DNA from: Marthasterias glacialis
Taxonomy: Eukaryota; Echinodermata; Asteroidea; Forcipulatida; Asteriidae
DNA length: 64,000 bases
NCBI GenBank assembly: GCA_911728455.2
Contig: OU452221.1
Coordinates: 3,376,290-3,440,289 of the forward strand
Direction: 5' to 3'
Positions 1 to 12,528 of this stretch are shown in pieces. The notes below the pieces were generated by a model. The model did no database searches. It worked only from the letters and a program-made list of their open reading frames with translations, and had not been told where the DNA came from. Each line of letters opens with the position of its first letter. Positions within the stretch are counted from its first letter, which is position 1. The position numbers and the translations under genes are program-made.

Positions 1-153
1 AGCTGAAAAGATCACCTAAATACAATGCGGAAGGTACACCGTCCCTACATCCCTAGGTTATTTTGAATTCCTTGTACAAAATGTTTTCCCCTTTTCAAGT
101 TTCATTTATCATCACCGTAGACTCAATATGGTAAGAGTTGTAATCAAACCTAC

Positions 154-3100
154 CCTATACTCAAATTTGACGTCTCCTGAGCTTTTCTGTCGAGTTGACC
201 CATCACCTCCCAAGATTGTCAGCGATGCTGACACCACACTTTCAACTCTTGATTGAGTCCTGCAACTTACACTGTGAAATGGTTCAGATTGGAAATGTAT
301 CTAACATACTGAAAAACTTGTTAAGAGCTTATATTCAAGATAATCTGCTTCAGTGTCTAGCATCACTAGTTTTGTTTCATACCAAAAACAAGAGAGTAAA
401 TTTAGCACTGTATACAATGGTCATTGCCTCTCAGACCTTAAATTTCCAAGTATGAAAGTATCATTGAAAAAAGCTGAAATAAAATTCAAATTCTGAAAAT
501 GACTCAACATTTTTAGTGTTCACCTTTTAACAGTCATTTTTATAGAATTAAATTATTCTGATTTGATATTGATTGAAATTAAGATGGTAAAACTGACACA
601 ACATCTTGGGTTGGATATCAAGGATTTAAAGATTGATAACGTTGATTTCTTACCTGTAGCCAGTTGCATAATAGGCTTCCAGTCCATCCAGATAGCATTC
701 TTGGTCTCCAATCATCACATTCAGTACAGTATGGAATCCTCTGCCAATATCTGTACCCATTACAGATACAGTGGTGTTACCTTCTATTGGTCCAGTCAAT
801 GGATATATCTAAACAATCAAATATTGTCAAGTCAAGATGTCACTTATTGCTGTGAGATCATGTACATGGTCTTGGATCTTCACATTCATTCCTCTACCAA
901 TATCTCTTCCAATTATAGACACTATGGTATTGCCTTAGCATGGTCAAATCAAAAGATAGTTCTAAATAAGACATTGTCAATCTTAAGACATTGTCAGAAC
1001 ATTGCTTTGATTAATTCTAACAAAATTGAAAAAATAAAATTAACTTTTGCAAACTGCTTACCAACCAAAAGGACCTTTTCGATAAATGCAACAAATTGTT
1101 AATGGCCTCACGCTTCGACCCTAGCAGAGTCTTTCTCAAAGGCTATAAATGACAACACAACACAAATACAAGTATATCTGGAGTAACACTATCTGTTTCT
1201 CCATATCGATAATCAATAACGGATAAATCTACTCACCCCTTGGAGGATCGGATCAGGGCAGTTGGCATTATTATTATGGGTAACCCACTCCCCTTCTGCT
1301 GTTGTACAAGACTCTCTTAGTTCACACATAGCATTACACCAAACACACTCAAGCTCTGGTCTAGCAGTAACACATCGACTACAATCTGGCTTCAGTACTC
1401 CACACTTGTAAAGTGTTGCTGTAAAAATAATAACAGTTCACATTGTTAGGATGGATGGCCTATCAAAAATCTAAAAACATTATAGACAAACTACCATTGC
1501 CTTGATTAGGCTTGAGAGGGATCATAAATATAAGTGATTCATATTTTTCTCTACATCAAGGGATGTAGTCTTAATTCGGGGACATACCAAGTTCAAAAGA
1601 ACTTGTCTGAAGCTTTTCACAGTTAATTGAATTGTGCCTCCAATCATTAGGGGAAGTAAATTGTTCATGTTTATTTAAGTAAAGTTATTTAAGTCAACAG
1701 AGAACGTATGTACATCTGTAATGGTGCCCCTTTCCTTTTGGGATCCTTGTACTGCAGGTCAAGGGGCAGGATCTCCATTAATGGAAAAAAATAAATTGTA
1801 GGGGCAAATGACTACTGTGGCCACTGTGGAGATGCCAGTCTCCTCACCCGACACCCTTGACTCCAACTCACCATTATTGTTGTATATGTCATCTAGGGTG
1901 TGACGTTTACTAGCTGTGTCCGTCCATTCAATGGTCAGTTTCACAATCAGCTCTGCTTCATCAGTGGAAGTGTAGGTATACTGTGGAATATAAAACAAGC
2001 CATTGGAAAATCTGTTCAAATAATTAGCATGTGTTTTTATCATAGCTTGATTTTCCAATTTCAAAGAATGTTTTTCTTCATAATGGTTTGAGGACTAACT
2101 TAACTTACAGCTTTCATGTCACACACGATGGTATCATCATTACGCTGAGCAGTTGTACTCTGACGTATTCCCTCGATATCAAAGCTACACTTAAAGCTAG
2201 TAGTCTAAGAGACGAAAAAACAAATGGACAGTGGGAATTGTTAAAAGGAACAAAAACAATTTCATTTTAACAAGGTGGGTACATGTGATTGTTTCTCCCA
2301 AACTGAAAAATATAAAAGGCAATGTTTTGGCCAAAAAAGGCCAAATCACTGTCAATCCAACTTCGTTAGTTCATACTCATTTTAAATATTTACAAACAAA
2401 TAACAATTTGTTATTGAGTTATTTATTTTTCTAGTTTTCTTTGGTCCGAGCGTGTCTGTTGTGGTTTCATTTTTTAAATGTTTGTATAAGAAGAAAAAAA
2501 GGTTTTAAAAGTTATGTATTTTTTGTTGCAAAAATAGGCCAAGATAAACTCTTGCTGTGTCCTTCATTATTCCCTTGTTTAACTGATCAAGTAATAGACT
2601 ACAAGGGAAACTGACTGGGTAAATCTCAATTCAATTATGGGGTGAACAAAGAAACCTGCGAACTCTGGATTAATGCTTAATTTAATTACATTTTTTTGTG
2701 GAAGTGTTTTTCGATTGAACTTGCCTGGGTCTCATTGGGTAGATTTGTAGTCATGACTTGTACACTCTTTTCAATTCCATTGGGTAGAAGGACTTCAGAA
2801 TTCTGAGCCAGCAGCTGAGGGCAAGAACCTGGACCCTTGGATGAAGACGAATTTGGATTCTAAAGAAATAATATCCAATAATTATACAACAGAAATTATT
2901 TCTTCTTCAAACATCTCAGGTCAAAATTGTATTAAGATTAAATAATGTTGTTATGACAGGCTTTTTGGGCAGAAAGACTTCAGTATTCTGAGCCAGCAGC
3001 TAAAGACAAGAACCTGGACCCTTGGGTGAAGACACAACTAAATTCTGAAGAATTAGTATTGAACTATTATTAATAAATACCTAGGACAGTTTGTGGATTC

Positions 3101-6100
3101 TGATTGGTCAAAACTTGATCACGTGGGGGTGTATTAACGGCGATATAAAGACCGGCTAACAAAACAAGCAAGTATCGCCGAGAAAGAAAAGTTACAAAAT
3201 GGACGATTTTAGCCGTTTATTTCGTTAAAAAGGTATTTATTAATGGGAATAACAGTGCGAGGACCCGGTCTTCACTGCTTGGTAATGACCTTGGGTGGTG
3301 GCTGGCCGCTGTTAACGACCGCGCCTCCGGCTTGGTCGTTAACAGCGGCCAGCCACCACCCCGGTCATTACCAAGCAGTGAAGACCGGGTCCTCGCACTG
3401 TTATTCCCTAATTAAAGAGATAATACAAAATCATTACCCCCTCATTTTGAAATTTGTCAATACTTGACTAATTCAATAAAAACAGGTAAAGACGTCAAGA
3501 GGGTGTGGATTTATGTTCTATTTATAACTGTTAAATATCAGCATTGAAAAACAACTTTTGTGGTGAGTTTAATCTTACATTTTGTCCAGTAATGATGATT
3601 TCATTGGCTCCTGTACAAGTAGAACTAACATGAGTGCATCTATTCTCAAAGACACACCAATCACAGGCCCAGCGACTACCAACACAAGATACACAACTAC
3701 AGCAAAACATAAAAACAAAAAACAACAAAATAATCCAAGGAAGGAAATGCTACATCAGAGAAATACTTCAAAATACAACAAAATGAAAATGCAGTCAAAG
3801 TATATATTTAAATTAATGTGAAGTGAAAGAAGAACAAAAAGTAAATTAAAAACAGGTGTTTCAAACAAATTCAGAGCTTGTTTATTCTACAAAAAGGAAT
3901 AAATAAATAATCTTACGAAGTAAGAGCGGAGCATTCATAGAAATAGAAGCTTGTATCCACAAAACTGACTGATGTTTCACTGGAATTGATGCTCAGTGTA
4001 ACTGCAACGGTATCATCTGGGAAATAGAAAATTTACAATTATTTCACATTATTTAAAAATATGTATACAATTATTATCAAACTACTTTTATAAAGGTTTC
4101 TGAAATGGCGCAAAACATTGACTTACCTCCTTGTTGAATTGGAGGTATCATACCATCAGGTGGGGAGACACACCTAAGATCCTCATTAGTCTTTGTAGCT
4201 TGAGATGCGTAGGATCCAAACCAACACTCATAACTCATGTCGGTCAGTAAGTCTGGTAACTGCTGTACACTCACAGTTATCTAGCAAATATTCAATTTTA
4301 GTTTGTACAACAAATCAACACAAATTAAAAAAAGTTTTAAAAACCTACGGATATGCAAAAAAAATTATGGATTAGATGGTTGGGAAACTTCACAAAGATA
4401 AGTTGGAAAATAGATGTTGAAGAATCACAGATGTTTCCTTTAAAAGAGTTGGTGTCGGCCCTAAAAAAAAATGATAATTTCCAATGATGATTAACATTTT
4501 TGTTATATCTTTATGTAGTTTTCAACGTGACTGCAGTTCCAACTGCAGATGAACAACGAGTAAATTGTGGAATAGACAAGAGTGGGATCAATTGGGAGAA
4601 TAAAAACAAGAGAAATGTAGAGCACAAAATCATCATTGTTGGCAATCTTGAGTGTTTCCCCATCACAATTTTACTCTTACCTGTTGTTCTGTGACAGTGA
4701 TTGGTAGACTGTCATAAGGAGCCACATTTGTTATCTCAATACACTGTGCAGTATTGTAGACTAACCATCGTGTAGACACATCAGGCATGTTGCAGTCAGA
4801 ATACAGGGTACATCTAATTAAGTACAAATTAATTTTGGGGTGAACAAAGAAAAATTGACTGGAGCGGGATTTGAACCTGCGACCACCGGCTTTAGTACGC
4901 TCTACCCACTGAGCTATCCAGCTCTAATGATATCTTTGTTCAGGGGTGTCAGTCAGAAGCCATTCAACTGGTTACTGCTGTGTGGCTTACAGGGATTACA
5001 GCCCATTATACGATACAACCAGGGAAGTGGAAGAATGGCTGCCAAGTACAAATTACGTAAATAATCATCGAGAAATGTTTTACCCTGTGTCTCAATAAAT
5101 ACAACAACTGACCATTCTATTTAAACAATCACACTTGGTCTCTGCTGATGATCTAAATAAATTTATAATTGGTACAGAACTGTCAGTGGGATAAAAGAAA
5201 AAAACCTTGAAAGTAATTTTATTTCATGAAACTCATTTTAGTCTGTTATTAGTTGCTTTTCAAAATTCTCAATACACATCTTAATCAGACAAGATACAAT
5301 ACTTACTGTCTCTGCAGAGTACACCAGCCACAGTATGGGTCTCCATCCCTCCCTGTATCCGTACCAATACACATCTCACACGTTGTATACTGACCACAAT
5401 TCTCAACACGCATCTTCAGAAACTGTTTGGTCCAAATGAAACATCTTTCAAAAGATGACATTACATAAGTTGAGCTTCATGAAAAACCATTGAATTTCCA
5501 CAATCTATATTCATAACAAAGAAGAATGTCTAGTGATCCTGTTAAGTGTGGTATGATATGTAAACCGTCTTTAATTTAACAAAACTTTTTGTTCACTATG
5601 TACATCTCTCTTGTATCATGAATCTTGTTATTGTACCTTTTAAGTGATGTTTGAAGCTTTGCATGGTGTGAAGCCCAGCCTCCCACCAGAAGAACGACCA
5701 CAGTTCAAGTCAAGCATCACCCTACCGTACATCGGCCTTGCATCACACAAGCTCCAGCGCATCTTCACCCAAGCACAAGTCAAGATCTTCCACACGACAC
5801 CAAACAAGATTCAAGCATCACTTCAAACACACAAGGACAAACAAACCACGCAGGACAAGGCCGGTGTTTACCGCATTCCATGTGAATGCGGTAAAGTATA
5901 CATCGGAGAACCGGCTGCAACTTCTCTTCAAGAATCAAGGAACACCAAGCACATGGCAGACTAGGACATCTGGATAAATCAGCCATCATCAAACATTCCC
6001 ACGAACAAGACCATCGCATCAACTGGCAAGACACCAAGCTCATCGTTCCTGTCCAGCATTGGCACCAACGCAGAATCCGAGAAGCCATAGAAATCAAAGC

Positions 6101-9100
6101 CCACAACACAGTTCCACAAGACATCGGTTTCTTCATCAACGACATCAGGTCACCACTACTCAAGCCCAACCTTCCACCAGCACCACAACACAACACTGAC
6201 ACACCCCAGCGCACACACATCCAGCCATCAGCCACCTGCCATGCATCACCGGTCAACAAGAACTTGGATCCTTCCCGCCAAAAATGTGCACTTAAGCACC
6301 AGCATCATCAGCAGCCCAGCATTCTCCTGAAGACGAACAGAGTATACTGTTCGAAACGTCGAGACCCCAACGGCTCTTTTCAGAGCCACCACTCCTTTCT
6401 AAAAGAGTTTTCATACATGGTTGTACCCGCAAGTTTACTATTTAATTATAGTTCCTTATTATTGTACCTTTTGTTCAGTGAGTATGTACATCTCTCTTGT
6501 TGTATCATTAATCTTGTTATTGTACCTTTTGTTCAGTATGTACATCTCTCTTGTTGTATCATTAGTCTTGTTATTGTACCTTTTGTTCAGTGAGTATGTA
6601 CATCTCTCTTGTTGTATCATTAATCTTGTTATTGAACCTTTTGTTTAGTGAGTATCTTCATCTCTCTTGTTGAATCATTAATCTTGTTATTGTACCTTTT
6701 GTTCAGTGAGTATGTACATCTCTCTTGTATCATTAATCTTGTTATTGTACCTTTTGTTCAGTGAGTATGTACATCTCTCTTGTTGTATCATTAATCTTGA
6801 CATCTTTCAGGACTGATCCACTAATATCAAGGTCTACTCTTTCATACAGTCTGGCTGAGGTCTTGTTATGAATGTGAACCTGTAACACAGCAGGAAAAAT
6901 ATTTATTTGTGGATCTGTCCGACGACCAAAAAGGAAATACAAACAGAGTGGAACAGATGCCGATGCTTAACTGCACTTTAGTCTTAACATTGGAGATATT
7001 ATTGAAGTGAAATGTATAAAGATATGGAAAAGTATCACTGTGATTGTATTAATTACGTCATACAGGTAAAATTCTTACATGAATGGATAATGATGATGTA
7101 AATAACCTCACGAAAACATTTAGTCTGTAATTCTGCAATGATTAATTAAAGTGTACCAAGTTTGAATTACTAAGCGGGAATTCCATCTAAAAAGGACTTC
7201 TTTAATTGAAAACAAAAGACTGCCCACAAATCAACTTACCTTTAAAAGCTCTCCACTTGAGTTAGTTCCAATGATAGCTACTGTGTGGTTCATTTCAGTA
7301 GTTGTAATGATGGATGACATCAGAGTGGCTATAAATAAATACACATTGATATCAAACTATTGAAAGCAATCCATTCCAATATTTTACTGATGAAGGACAT
7401 CATGATGGTTAGTAATGCAGATAACAGTGTAGAATATTAAAAACATTTGATAAATGTTAGTAAATATTAATAATGATTTCGTGCAAACAACTAATGCTGC
7501 ATTTTGACAGTAACAATTGTGGTAATTGTCGACAAAAGTGTACAATTTTTAAAATAGCAAAACTAGCCACTGAAAACTACAAATGTAATAGTTCATTGAC
7601 TTTTATTGAAACATTTAACTTTATATTATTTCAAAATCACTTAATTCAATTTACCTGATAGTTCCAGCACAGCATTGGATGTTGTTACATCAATGCCTTT
7701 AGCATACTTGTATAATTGGGTATCCCCTTCAAAAGGATGACACAGAAACATATCTGGAACAACCTATACATACAAAGATAGATAATTATCCTCTATCCAC
7801 TGCTTAAACTTGATTAAACAAAAGAAAAGAAATGTGGATGTTGTTAAGTCAATGCCCTTAGCATACTTGAGTGTCCCCATCAATAGGATGACACTGAAAC
7901 TTATCTGGACAAAGATAGACAATTATCCTCTATCCACAGCTTAAACTCACCATTTTGTGAAACCATTCATCATAAAAAATATATTATGGTGTATTCAATC
8001 TGTGTGAATCCAGCTGAGTGATTTCAAGAAAAAAGGGGAAAACATTGACAATATTTTTCTTCTTTTGAAAGTTTTTAAAGCAGTTGGGTTCAAATGGAGC
8101 AAGACAATAAAACAAACAGAATTGTGTGTATTTGCAAGGACACAAAATTACACATTTTTTATCAAGGAAAAAATGTGACTGTTAAAAACACTGATTTGTT
8201 TGGTACTTATATTTGAGAAAGTAATATATAAACTCACATTGATGTTTTGTTAGTAAAATTAATTGTTGTATTATGTTGGTGAGTTTTGCATAAAACCAAT
8301 AGTGTCAATTCTTAGAGACATTCAAAGCACTCACTGATCGATTTTGTTCTTGTTTTACAGGCAATTGATGTTGGGGAAAAAATGTAAAAAGTGTTTTACT
8401 TGATTTTTAAAGATATTTGAAGACCTCTTTCTGAAGTAAGAAATATTTAGAAAAGGGCAGAGGTTAACTTTTTTATAATCTTGTTGCATACCTTCAAGTG
8501 AAAAAACTTCCCAAGGCTTCCCTCAAAGCATCTATAATATCCCTCATCTTAAACAAGCAAACTTGGGATCCAACCTTAATGGAGCTGACCATACTTATAC
8601 TCACTGGTAATCCAAGGCCGAAGGATCCTTCCAAGTACTGCACTGAGTACATGTCATCTCCATTTTGAATACGTCCCTTGACTGCTTCCCTGAAGGCATC
8701 TAAAATATCACTCATCTTATACACACACAATGCTGACTCATTAATCGGTACATCACTAGTCCCATCAGCTCCTTCATTCTTAGCAAACACAGCATACAAC
8801 ACCATGTCCTCATCATTCAAACCTGATGATACAGCAAGATCATGACCTGCTGGGCCAATATGAGCAGCTTGTACCAAACTGTACACACTACCATCCGATC
8901 CTTGGCATTGTATGGTGATTTCTGTGTAAGAGTCAAATGTTGGACTGGTCTGACAGACTCTGTTGATTTTAGAAACAATAACATCAGAACCAAAATCATC
9001 TTGTTGAAAAGTGACAAAGTATGTAAATCCATCAAAAGAGAAACCAGTGACATATGTAATTGGATAATTTGGAGTTAAGGAAGTATCATCAAATCGAACT

Positions 9101-9774
9101 AATGAAAAAAAAACCTTTCCTGATGGGTACGTCAACAATCCGTCAGTACTAAGGTTTCTTCTGCTAACTGGTGGGATAACTCTGTATAAATCCTTATCAG
9201 CATGAGTCACAGCTACATACAACCAGTCTCCTCCATCTGGCTCCGGTCCCTGTGGTCCATCAGGACCTAGTGCAATCAAACTAACAGTGGACAACTCTCC
9301 AAAACCAGCAACATTAGGCTCTGGATCAAACAACACATCAGTCAAATTATCTGGATTCCTGAACTTACATCGTCCTTCATTCTGACTTCCACATGTAATT
9401 AACCGAGTCTGATTATCTAATACCAGGATTTTATTGTAGTTGGTGAATGTATCACATCTATTACTTCCAAGTTCTTCACATGTACTAACACTCTGTAGCA
9501 GATTGAATGAACTATCCAGTCTGTATAAGTAGTTCACAGCTCCAACATACACAGCTCCATCAGGTCCAGATAGAGTGAAATGATTGAATTTAGCATTGTG
9601 GTTACCAGATGGATCATTGGGAGGCCTAGGAGGATGAGGATTACTGAATGAAGCAACGTGATAAGATGACAGATCTCCTTGCCATTCAGCTGATACAACA
9701 CTACTTAATCCCAGCAGAATCAAACTTACAGCCAACAAGATGGGCACATGGCTCCTCTGGGCCTCCATACTCAT
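154..9774 (-). CDS. Plexin gene A, 5' part (exons 1-15), runs off the left edge
   Basis: Cell-surface semaphorin receptor. Exons (high to low): 8605-9774, 7655-7763, 7240-7328, 6751-6879, 5307-5422, 4681-4813, 4127-4280, 3917-4016, 3579-3696, 2725-2835, 2109-2204, 1872-1980, 1237-1418, 654-808, 154-259. All junction phases agree and match gene B exon for exon. I start at the ATG at 9774 because the two codons before it (TTG AGG) are not a start. The product begins with a signal peptide (hydrophobic run VPILLAVSLILLG), then a Sema domain (about residues 35-500), PSI1 (CGQYTTCETC, CGWC), IPT1, PSI2 (CVSCVGSRWACDWC), IPT2, PSI3 (CVWCNAMCELRESC) and the start of IPT3. Transmembrane and GAP exons lie beyond base 1. 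No frameshift or stop is seen. The intron after exon 10 uses a GC donor. Seen: frame and splice sites. Known: plexin domain order. The plexin class (A or B) is not resolved. Confidence 0.9.
3069..3411. mobile_element. Gene A-specific insertion with near-perfect hairpin
   Basis: Absent from the same intron (9) of genes B and C, which read ACTATTATTAAAGAG straight through. Two parts: 3069-3244 with 14-bp inverted ends (ATTAATAAATACCT), and 3245-3411, a hairpin with arms of about 77 bp and a 13-nt loop around 3321-3333. The hairpin starts GGGAATAAC and ends GTTATTCCC. No coding potential beyond the palindrome. Confidence 0.75.
4861..4925 (-). mobile_element. tRNA-derived SINE head, gene A intron 5
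   Basis: The minus strand has pol III box A (TAGCTCAGTGGG) and box B (GGTTCAAATCC) at tRNA spacing. The acceptor ends do not pair fully and the anticodon arm is poor, so this is a SINE head and not a tRNA gene. It lies 48 bp from exon 6. Confidence 0.7.
5642..6460 (+). mobile_element. Penelope-like element 3' fragment with GIY-YIG domain
   Basis: Present only in gene A, inside the exon 4 minisatellite, opposite to the plexin. Plus-strand frame 5644-5964 encodes GVYRIPCECGKVYIGE, the start of the GIY-YIG endonuclease that ends Penelope-like reverse transcriptases. A frameshift near 5930 breaks the frame. Further on, other frames still show the conserved downstream text (GHLDKSAIIKHSHEQDHRI, then a basic tail). 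The RT part is absent, so it is a 5'-truncated dead copy. It is flanked on both sides by minisatellite sequence (ATTGTACCTTTT), which may include the target duplication. Confidence 0.75.
6463..6800 (-). repeat. 58-bp exon-end/splice-donor minisatellite, gene A
   Basis: Six tandem copies of a unit of about 58 bp (some 50-56). Each contains about 45 bp of the 3' end of Sema exon 4 (encoding NDTTREMYILTEQK) plus the donor AAG/GTACAATAAC. The highest-coordinate copy is the real exon end at 6751; the others lie in the following intron. One unit is degenerate (GAACC for GTACC). A seventh unit, at about 5583-5641, is cut off from the array by a Penelope-like insertion. Confidence 0.85.
7836..7915 (-). 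pseudogene. Relic copy of Sema exon 2, gene A only
   Basis: Repeats the exon 2 text (GATGTTGTTA, ATGCCTTAGCATACTTG type) about 80 bp upstream of the real exon 2, with internal deletions and stops. Absent from B and C, so it arose after the duplication. Confidence 0.65.
8494..8565 (-). pseudogene. Relic copy of the exon 1 tail, gene A intron 1
   Basis: The minus strand encodes KMRDIIDALREALG, clearly a copy of KMSDILDAFREAVKG inside exon 1, but it lies past the exon 1 donor (8605). A donor-like GAAGGTATGC follows, but no good acceptor precedes it. Same relic in B (35545-35605) and C (63672-63733), so it predates the array. Confidence 0.65.
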
Positions 9775-9830
9775 CCTCAATGAAAATCTTTCTTAGGTGG
9801 ATATAAGCTGAACCTGTTGCTCTGTAGCTG

Positions 9831-11803
9831 TAACAATGAAGATAATGTAAAAACAAATAGATAGGCAAATCATAATACCAAGTGAACAATTTCCCTTGTA
9901 TGGCATAGAAAAATACTCCACAAAATTCCTCAGTCGCTACTCAAAACCATCATTTTGCTACTCAATATTAGCATTCAGTTTTCACAAAACAAGTTCTGTC
10001 TAAATACCTTTGCTATGCAAAATTGCTTGATGAAGTCGGTCCCCGGATACAATATTTTTTCTGTTTTCCTCATGACCTCTCATGAAGTCATACAAACAGT
10101 TGTGAAATAATTACAAAGTTCAGATCAAATTTGCCAGATACTTCTCAAAAGTTGTTAATACTAAAGCAGCAGACTCTGAAATTCTTGGCTTATATTTTAA
10201 GACAAATACCAGGGGCATTAAGGCCATTTTGCCTTCATTAACTCATTACCTCGGTGAAAAGAAAGTCCTCATTTAAAGAAGATTGAAGCAAAGACCAAAG
10301 GCACAGCTGAAAATTTACTTAAGGCCAAGATTTATTTCATTCAATTTCTGTCTAGTTTGCTATTGCCTCAGTTGACGTGTTGATTTAACCCACCATAGCA
10401 AAACACACTTACTGCATACACTATGCATGTAGTTAGTTTCGATGATCCACAACAACGAACGAAACAATGACACAATGGCCCGGGTAGCGATATATATTTT
10501 TTTCCTATTCACTACAAAGGAACTAAACCTATACAATTTGCCCATAGGAGCTACCATAAAATCAGTCTCACTATGCCTTTGTAAAGCATAACCCTCCCAC
10601 CATGAAGGACTTGTTGTTCAAGTTCATTGTTCACTTTGGTCTGCACAATATTAGACCTATGTGGTAAACTGAAATGAAGATATATTCACAGTAATTCATG
10701 TTTAGCGATCCATACAGTACTTTTTTTAGCATTTTTATTCCGACAGTAACTAACAGTTAGTGACAATTTAATTAAATCTCTAGTTTATTAGCTCCTCAGT
10801 AGGCCTTTATTTTGAACTTGAAGAACTGTCTAGTTGCACTTTCCCTGAACAATTCCCTTCTTACATTTGAGCCAACATTTAAAAATGGCTGCCAAGGCAA
10901 TGAATGTGTTTTTATAAAATCATCGCTACACAATGGAAACATGTGGGAAACTTTGAAAATTTGCACTTATGCTCAGCATAATGCAATGAGATCTTTTTGC
11001 TAAAAAGTGTTTTATGCAGTCTTAGTGCAACAACAGTTACAGAAGTTGCACTTGCACTGTGCATTGATATTTTTTAAAGTAGAAATATTTAATAGGCCTG
11101 ACTTATACTATAGTATTATGTACTGGTATACTTTTTAATGTCATTTTGTTTGTTTTGTCTGTATTTTATGTAATTTTTTTTTTTTAATAGATACTCTTAT
11201 GAGTCTTAATAACTGTATTATTTATTACCATTCCTGTAATTGGCGTTTTTCCCGCTGTTGGTTTGTCGAAATAAATTTAATATATTATTAATACTATTCT
11301 TTGTAAGCTACTTTTTTTTAATACATGTGATGTAGGAACCAAGCAAGGCCATTTTCATTCTGAAAAGTAAAGAGCACTTCCATCGGGAAAAAAACAAGGA
11401 AAGTTTTGAGGGGACCACGGCCAAGGACAGGTTGGTAGTGTCTAGTGATGACGTTTTGGAGCCTGAAGTGCATTTACATTGCACTTCCGACTCTAAGATG
11501 TCACTTAAAACCCTTACATTTTTCACAACGAATAAAGAGAGATGGGCATTACAGTTGTATTCCTTTTGTCAGCAGGTTGTTTCTTGTGTTTTGTGGCAGG
11601 CCTAACGTCACCCTGCCCCTGGCCGGTTGTATGTCGTCCGTTACACACACAGCCAACACTCATAACGGCTGCATGCATGTCCCCACCACACACCCACACC
11701 CATCTAATAATTAATAACATGCATGCTAAAAGCCAGACAAACCTACAAAGTGTATTTTGACAAATGAACATACTTACAGAAACTAGATTTTGTACAAACA
11801 TAC
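9831..11803. other. Gene A leader intron / upstream DNA
   Basis: No gene or clear element seen. AT-rich, and homologous to 36871-38857 upstream of gene B with many small indels. Contains a CA-rich stretch near 11640-11700. Confidence 0.5.
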
Positions 11804-12030
11804 CTTAAAAGTTGCAAATAGCTCCACACAAATCTCACAATCACCTTCATCCTACATAACCACTGCCAGCATTCCTTCCACGTACCGGACGTCGTCGTTG
11901 TATTGTGTGTACTTTTATGATGGACCGATGATGTGTACATGATGTATGTATGTGTCCGCCTTGTACATTCACTAAAAAGTTTTCGTCTACGACGCATGCG
12001 CATATTTCGTTCAGGGACTTGCACAAAGTT
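11804..12030 (-). other. Probable non-coding leader exon of gene A
   Basis: The minus-strand text just upstream of the gene A start has an acceptor (TTACAG, near 9828), so transcription must begin in an earlier exon. The best donor upstream is AAG/GTATGTTTG at 11804. It is conserved at the matching place in gene B (38858, CAG/GTATGTTTG), in a block that stays similar between copies. The 5' limit is a guess from the end of conservation. No RNA data were available. Confidence 0.4.
11993..12003 (-). promoter_or_regulatory. NRF1-like palindrome, candidate promoter of gene A
   Basis: CGCATGCGCAT matches the NRF1-type GCGCATGCGC core, common in TATA-less animal promoters. It sits in the most GC-rich, copy-conserved stretch upstream of the leader donor. 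Assignment as promoter is inference. Confidence 0.35.
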
Positions 12031-12304
12031 TACTTCAGGTTCGCATTACCGCCATCAAAAACATACGGTAGCCCAAACTTGACATTGCCATCATTGTAAT
12101 TATTATCCATCATTCCATGATTGGTCCAGGTCTTGAAATCAACGTTTTTTAGGAGTTGAAAAAAAAAAACTCACACAAAATAAATGAAGCATATTTATTG
12201 TCCAGTGTTAACAAAATATAAAAATGAAAAAATAAAATTAGCTGTTGCAAATTGCTAACCAACCACAATTACAAGGACCTGTTGTATAAATGCAAACAAT
12301 TGTT

Positions 12305-12387
12305 AATGGCCTAACGTTTAGACCCTAGCAGAATCTTCCTCTTTCTGCCTTTGAGAGACTCTACTAGGGTCGAAATGTGAGGCCATT
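12305..12387. repeat. Small hairpin repeat upstream of gene A
   Basis: Starts AATGGCCTAACGTTTAGACC and ends with the inverse (GGGTCGAAATGTGAGGCCATT, mid-part mispaired). Half copies (GGCCTCACGTTTCGACCCTA type) occur at 1104-1165, 29088-29145 and 56938-56997, and degraded ones at 21949-22010 and 49800-49861. Confidence 0.65.
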
Positions 12388-12528
12388 ATCATTTTTTTGC
12401 AAAGAATAAATAATGTGTACACCTACAGGTTTTATAGCTTGTAAACTTTTAATTGTACTAGCACAGATCCATATTCACAATTCATTAAACATTGATTAAC
12501 AATAAATATGTGGGGCAAAAGCACATTA

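Noticed and set aside
563-1102. 179-codon plus-strand frame, with similar frames at 28567 and 56418
   Set aside because: Antisense of plexin exon 14, its relic and introns. Plexin domain similarity and splice sites are on the minus strand.
3243-3467. Plus-strand frame of 74 codons
   Set aside because: Reads through the hairpin of the gene A insertion. No homologue recognised and absent from B and C.
4861-4925. Functional tRNA gene (box A and box B present)
   Set aside because: Acceptor and anticodon stems do not fold properly, and the three paralogous copies differ in the anticodon region. It fits a SINE head.
5780-6259. 159-codon frame on the minus strand
   Set aside because: Antisense shadow of the Penelope-like fragment, which has recognisable GIY-YIG motifs on the plus strand.
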